8,830 nt of DNA from Chloroflexota bacterium (GTDB taxonomy: Bacteria; Chloroflexota; Dehalococcoidia; UBA2979): the NCBI GenBank assembly GCA_016875695.1, contig VGPB01000074.1, forward strand, positions 1 to 8,830. Direction: 5' to 3'. The notes under the pieces are model-generated. The model was given only the letters and a program-made list of their open reading frames with translations, did not search any database and was not told the DNA's origin. Below are positions 6,682-8,830 of this stretch, piece by piece (positions within the stretch are counted from its first letter, which is position 1; every line of letters begins with the position of its first letter). Made by a program: the position numbers and the translations under genes.

Positions 6682-6710
6682 AAAATAGAACGCACGTTCG
6701 GCAGTGTCAA
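6682..6710 (-). promoter_or_regulatory. Sigma-70-type promoter of recA
   Basis: On the minus strand a perfect -35 box TTGACA (6710-6705) is followed by a 17-bp spacer and the -10 box TATTTT (6687-6682). The expected transcription start is near 6675, giving a leader of about 50 nt. The A/T-rich boxes stand out in this GC-rich sequence and lie in the yggT-recA gap, so recA is probably transcribed independently of yggS-proC-yggT. Confidence 0.8.
6687..6700 (-). promoter_or_regulatory. LexA operator (SOS box) within the recA promoter spacer
   Basis: The minus strand reads CGAACGTGCGTTCT, with perfect palindromic half-sites GAAC and GTTC separated by four bases. It fits the Gram-positive LexA/DinR consensus CGAACRNRYGTTYG except at the last base. 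It fills most of the space between the -35 and -10 boxes, so bound LexA would block RNA polymerase. LexA itself is not in the window. Confidence 0.85.
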
Positions 6711-6758
6711 GCCCCCTAGCGAGGGCAGCCCCACTTCGCGCGCCGTCCAACGCAAGGG

Positions 6759-7010
6759 CTACGCGCTCGAGCGGAGCTCTCCGGCGATGAAGAACAGCAG
6801 GAACATCGCCACCATCGGCGTGATGTCGATCATGCCGATGGGCGGGATGATGCGGCGCAGCGGCTGCAGGATCGGCTCGGTGATTGCATCCAGGGCCTGG
6901 AAGATCGGGCCGCCGCGGTCGATGGGGAACCACGTGAGTAGGGAGCGCGCGAGGATCGCGAACGCCAGCAGAGTGATGAAGATGTCGAGGATGTTGATCA
7001 ACGCGGTCAC
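6759..7010 (-). CDS. yggT: YggT-family small membrane protein
   Basis: The protein is 83 aa, starting at GTG 7010, with the layout of one YggT repeat. A first hydrophobic helix lies at about residues 3-23. The conserved segment LARSLLTWFPIDRG and DAITEPILQPLRRIIPPIG follow, and a second helix ends near residue 77 (ITPMVAMFLLFFIAGEL). The start GTG overlaps the proC stop as GTGA, so translation is probably coupled. YggT proteins are inner-membrane proteins with a loosely defined role; E. coli and chloroplast (CCB3) relatives are linked to ion stress and cytochrome maturation, and in Gram-positives they lie near cell-division genes. The yggS-yggT neighbourhood is widely conserved. No function is claimed here beyond membership. 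Confidence 0.92.
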   Translation of the reverse strand: MTALINILDIFITLLAFAILARSLLTWFPIDRGGPIFQALDAITEPILQPLRRIIPPIGMIDITPMVAMFLLFFIAGELRSSA

Positions 7011-7813
7011 GCGAGCTCTCCCAGCTCCTGCGCCCGCAGGAATGCCGCCTCGATCGCATCGTCGAAGGCCGCCCGCACGGCTGCCGACTCGAGCTCGCGG
7101 AGCGCCGCGGCGGTCGTGCCGCCGGGCGAGGTGACGGCCGCGCGCAGCTCGGCGGGGTGTGTGCCGCTCTCCTGAGCGTAGCGCACGGAGCCGACGAACG
7201 TCGCGAACACGAGCGACGTCGCGTCGATGCGGTTCATGCCGAGGCGCACGGCGGCATCGATCATCGCCTCGGCGACCAGGTACACGTACGCGGGGCCGGA
7301 GCCGTGCAGCGCGGTCGCGAGGTCGACGGCCTCGTCGTCGGCGACCTCGACGACGGCGCTGCAGACGGCGGCAAGCAGCCGGCGCACCTTCGCGCGCTGG
7401 TCCGGGCTCACCTCGGGCGCCGGGTAGTACACGGCCGCGCCTTCGCCGATGGCCGCCGGCAGGTTCGGCATCACGCGGACGCAGGCGCGGTGGCCGCTGT
7501 GACGCTGCACGGCGTCGAGCGGCAGGCCTGCCGCGATCGAGACGAGCACCGCGCTGCCCGCGAACGCGCCGCGCAGGCCCTCGGCGACGTGCGGCAGGTC
7601 TTGCGGCTTCACGGCGAGCAGCACGAGGTCCGCACCGATGCACGCGCTCTGCGCGTCGTCGGTCACGCGCACGCCGTGCTCGGCCAAGATCGCGCGCTTC
7701 GCGGGGACCGCCTCGGCGACCGCGATCTCGCCCGGCGCGGCCACCTCGGCGCGCAGGATGCCGCGCAGGAACGCCTCGCCCATGAACCCACCGCCGACGA
7801 TGCCGATCCGCAC
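7007..7813 (-). CDS. proC: Pyrroline-5-carboxylate reductase
   Basis: The 268-aa enzyme catalyses the last step of proline synthesis, NAD(P)H-dependent reduction of 1-pyrroline-5-carboxylate. It has the dinucleotide-binding GGGFMG at 7-12, AVKPQ at 67-71 and RVMPN at 113-117. The dimerisation/active-site domain has ALHGSGPAYVY at 168-178 and the signature TSPGGTTAAAL at 228-238. Length and motif order are normal. The GTG at 7813 is chosen because AGGAG lies eight bases upstream and the protein then begins directly with MRIGIVGGG. The open frame extends back to 8170, but that part only shadows yggS. It lies 20 bp after yggS and overlaps yggT by four bases. The enzyme is cytosolic. Confidence 0.97.
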   Translation of the reverse strand: MRIGIVGGGFMGEAFLRGILRAEVAAPGEIAVAEAVPAKRAILAEHGVRVTDDAQSACIGADLVLLAVKPQDLPHVAEGLRGAFAGSAVLVSIAAGLPLDAVQRHSGHRACVRVMPNLPAAIGEGAAVYYPAPEVSPDQRAKVRRLLAAVCSAVVEVADDEAVDLATALHGSGPAYVYLVAEAMIDAAVRLGMNRIDATSLVFATFVGSVRYAQESGTHPAELRAAVTSPGGTTAAALRELESAAVRAAFDDAIEAAFLRAQELGELA

Positions 7814-7821
7814 CGGACGCG

Positions 7822-7826
7822 CTCCT
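7822..7826 (-). promoter_or_regulatory. Shine-Dalgarno of proC
   Basis: AGGAG in the 20-bp yggS-proC gap lies eight bases before the GTG at 7813 and decides that start. Confidence 0.75.
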
Positions 7827-7833
7827 ACTCGTG

Positions 7834-8517
7834 CTAGCCGTTGCGCGGGCCGAAGAGCGCGCGGCCGACGCGCACCACCGTCGCACCCTCCGCGATCGCT
7901 GCCGGATAGTCCTCGGTCATGCCCATCGAGAGCCCGCGCAGCCCGTTCGCATGCGCGAGCTCGCGCAGCGCGCGAAACACGGGGCGCACCTGCTCGGGGT
8001 CGTCGGCAGGCGGCGCGACCGTCATCAGCCCGACGACCTCGACGCACGTGCGCGACTGCAGCGCCCGCAGCAGCGGCGCAAGCTCCTCGGGCGCGATGCC
8101 GGCCTTCGACGCCTCGCCGCCCACGTTGACCTCGACGTAGCAGGCGATGCGCCGTCCGGTGCCCGCGCACTCGTGCTCGATGGCGTCGGCGAGGCGCAGC
8201 GAGTCGAGCGAATGCAGCACGACGATGCTGGGCAGCACCTCGCGCACCTTGTTGCGCTGCAGCGTGCCGATGAAGTGCCAGCGCACCGCGAGCCCGCGCA
8301 GGGCCGGGCTGTCGGCCTTCGTGGCCAACTCCTGCGCGCGGTTCTCGCCGAAGTCGAGCAGCCCCGCGGCGCAGGCCTCGGCGAGCGCCGCGGGCGGCTG
8401 CGTCTTCGACGCACCGACGAGCGTGACCTCCGCGGGGTCGCGATCGGCGGCTGCGCAGGCGCGCGCGATCGAGGCGCGCACCTCGGCGAGGCGGGTCGCG
8501 ACGGTGGTCATGGCCAT
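7834..8517 (-). CDS. yggS: YggS/PROSC-family pyridoxal-phosphate-binding protein
   Basis: The 227-aa protein is a single-domain alanine-racemase-fold PLP carrier involved in vitamin B6 and amino-acid homeostasis; no catalytic activity is established for the family. Family motifs are LVGASKT at 33-39 (PLP lysine K38, against the usual LVAVSKT), DFGENRAQE at 55-63, WHFIGTLQRNK at 80-90, VNVGGEASKAG at 130-140, VVGLMTV at 161-167, SMGMTEDYPAAI at 197-208 and VRVGRALFG at 215-223. The first ATG is taken; a second ATG two codons on is equally plausible, because neither has a clear Shine-Dalgarno. It is first in yggS-proC-yggT, and co-transcription with proC agrees with reported links between YggS and proline or amino-acid pools. 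The protein is cytosolic. Confidence 0.96.
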   Translation of the reverse strand: MAMTTVATRLAEVRASIARACAAADRDPAEVTLVGASKTQPPAALAEACAAGLLDFGENRAQELATKADSPALRGLAVRWHFIGTLQRNKVREVLPSIVVLHSLDSLRLADAIEHECAGTGRRIACYVEVNVGGEASKAGIAPEELAPLLRALQSRTCVEVVGLMTVAPPADDPEQVRPVFRALRELAHANGLRGLSMGMTEDYPAAIAEGATVVRVGRALFGPRNG

Positions 8518-8559
8518 AGCGTACGTCGGGCCGCGGGCTCGGGGCTAGGGCGAGCGGCG

Positions 8560-8620
8560 GGCGGGCCGCGCGGTGCTGCGGGCCGCTCGAGCGGCGCTCT
8601 GGAGGGCTGCGTGGCCCGCC
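8560..8620. repeat. Large inverted repeat with an inner 14-bp palindrome
   Basis: GGCGGGCC at 8560-8567 is perfectly inverted as GGCCCGCC at 8613-8620. On plus-strand RNA the stem can extend to 8560-8574 with 8606-8620, with three G-U pairs. The loop contains the perfect palindrome GCCGCTCGAGCGGC (8582-8595). The element lies between the AT-rich patch and yggS. It could be a terminator of an unseen gene, an operator or leader structure; no T-run adjoins it. Confidence 0.4.
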
Positions 8621-8640
8621 GTATCAGACATAAGACTAAC
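8621..8640. promoter_or_regulatory. AT-rich patch, possible promoter for yggS
   Basis: The minus strand reads GTTAGTCTTATGTCTGATAC, far lower in GC than its surroundings, about 100 bp before yggS. It contains TANNNT-type -10 candidates (for example TAGTCT) and an imperfect 7-bp direct repeat, GTCTTAT-GTCTGAT. No convincing -35 box pairs with these, so the promoter call rests mainly on composition and position. Confidence 0.3.
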
Positions 8641-8760
8641 ACGCAGGGGTCGGCGCGCCCATCCGTGGACTCCCGACGCCGCGCGCCCCGCCCCGACGGA
8701 ACCGATCGAGTCCACCTTCGCCACCGTGCGTTTGCGGACCCGCATCACAAAGGAACCTGG

Positions 8761-8830
8761 CTCGCGGGCTCGCGGGCTCGCGGGCTCGCGGGCTCGCGGG
8801 CTCGCGGGCTCGCGGGCTGCGGGCTGCGGG
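8761..8830. repeat. Short tandem repeat: seven 8-bp units then two 7-bp units
   Basis: Seven perfect copies of CTCGCGGG fill 8761-8816. Two copies of CTGCGGG, which lacks one C, follow at 8817-8830 and reach the window edge, so the array may continue. It lies outside any recognised gene. The unit is too short and spacer-less to be CRISPR. Such arrays typically vary in copy number by slippage, and this one could also be affected by assembly error. Confidence 0.95.

Larger units (their letters stand above)
8518..8830. other. Non-coding stretch upstream of yggS
   Basis: No convincing gene is seen in these 313 bp. Minus-strand frame 8748-8545 is open, but its product is low-complexity Arg/Ala/Ser without recognisable motifs. 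The stretch holds the AT-rich patch, the nested inverted repeats and the tandem repeat listed separately. Confidence 0.6.

Noticed and set aside
6711..6735. Possible terminator after yggT
   Set aside because: Only CCCT-CGCT-AGGG, a 4-bp stem, is visible on the minus strand, directly before the recA -35 box and without a U-tract.
8545..8748. 67-codon minus-strand frame starting at GTG/ATG upstream of yggS
   Set aside because: The first 25 codons have coding-like third positions, but the rest crosses the AT-rich patch and inverted repeats and turns into Arg/Ala/Ser low complexity. No good ribosome-binding site or motif was seen.
8761..8830. CRISPR-like repeat array
   Set aside because: The units are 7-8 bp and contiguous with no spacers, so this is a simple tandem repeat.
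1..8830. tRNA, rRNA, riboswitch, insertion sequence, phage or defence genes
   Set aside because: I read both strands and saw no sequence supporting any of these. The coding space is filled by conserved housekeeping genes plus chrA.

Overview
The window is 8.8 kb of very GC-rich bacterial chromosome, densely packed with recognisable genes. Nothing points to a phage, plasmid or defence island. The best guess for the source is a high-GC member of the Chloroflexota (Thermomicrobia/Dehalococcoidia-like). The reasons are the small N-terminal zinc-finger plus membrane protein, the style of RecA, the recA/rny/ymdB neighbourhood, and a GAAC-N4-GTTC SOS box. This placement is an inference from family resemblance, not a database result.

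Layout from right to left. (1) 8518-8830 has no convincing gene. It holds an 8-bp tandem repeat running off the right edge, an AT-rich patch that may be a promoter, and a large GC-rich inverted repeat. (2) Minus strand 8517-6759: yggS (PLP homeostasis), proC (proline synthesis) and yggT (membrane protein), an operon with a 20-bp gap and then a GTGA overlap. (3) Minus strand 6624-5485: recA, with its own promoter (TTGACA, 17-bp spacer, TATTTT). A near-perfect LexA operator fills the spacer, and a strong Shine-Dalgarno precedes the start. (4) Plus strand 4127-5449: a two-domain ChrA-type chromate transporter, convergent with recA and divergent from rny. (5) Minus strand 3949-231: four tightly coupled genes, rny (RNase Y), ymdB-type phosphodiesterase, a PHP-domain phosphoesterase of the YciV/RNase AM type, and a zinc-finger four-helix membrane protein. 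The junctions are a 1-bp gap, a GTGA overlap and an ATGA overlap. (6) Plus strand up to 196: the C-terminal end of a small membrane protein cut by the left edge.

Functionally, the left operon reads as an RNA-turnover unit. RNase Y is the membrane-anchored endonuclease, YmdB is a phosphodiesterase linked genetically to RNA metabolism, and a PHP enzyme of a family that removes short RNA oligonucleotides could finish the products. The fourth gene is an uncharacterised membrane protein with a cytosolic-type zinc module and is the least explained part of the window. recA is an SOS-controlled unit. In Bacillus-type genomes recA lies close to rny-ymdB; here a chromate transporter on the opposite strand separates them, and no recX is seen.
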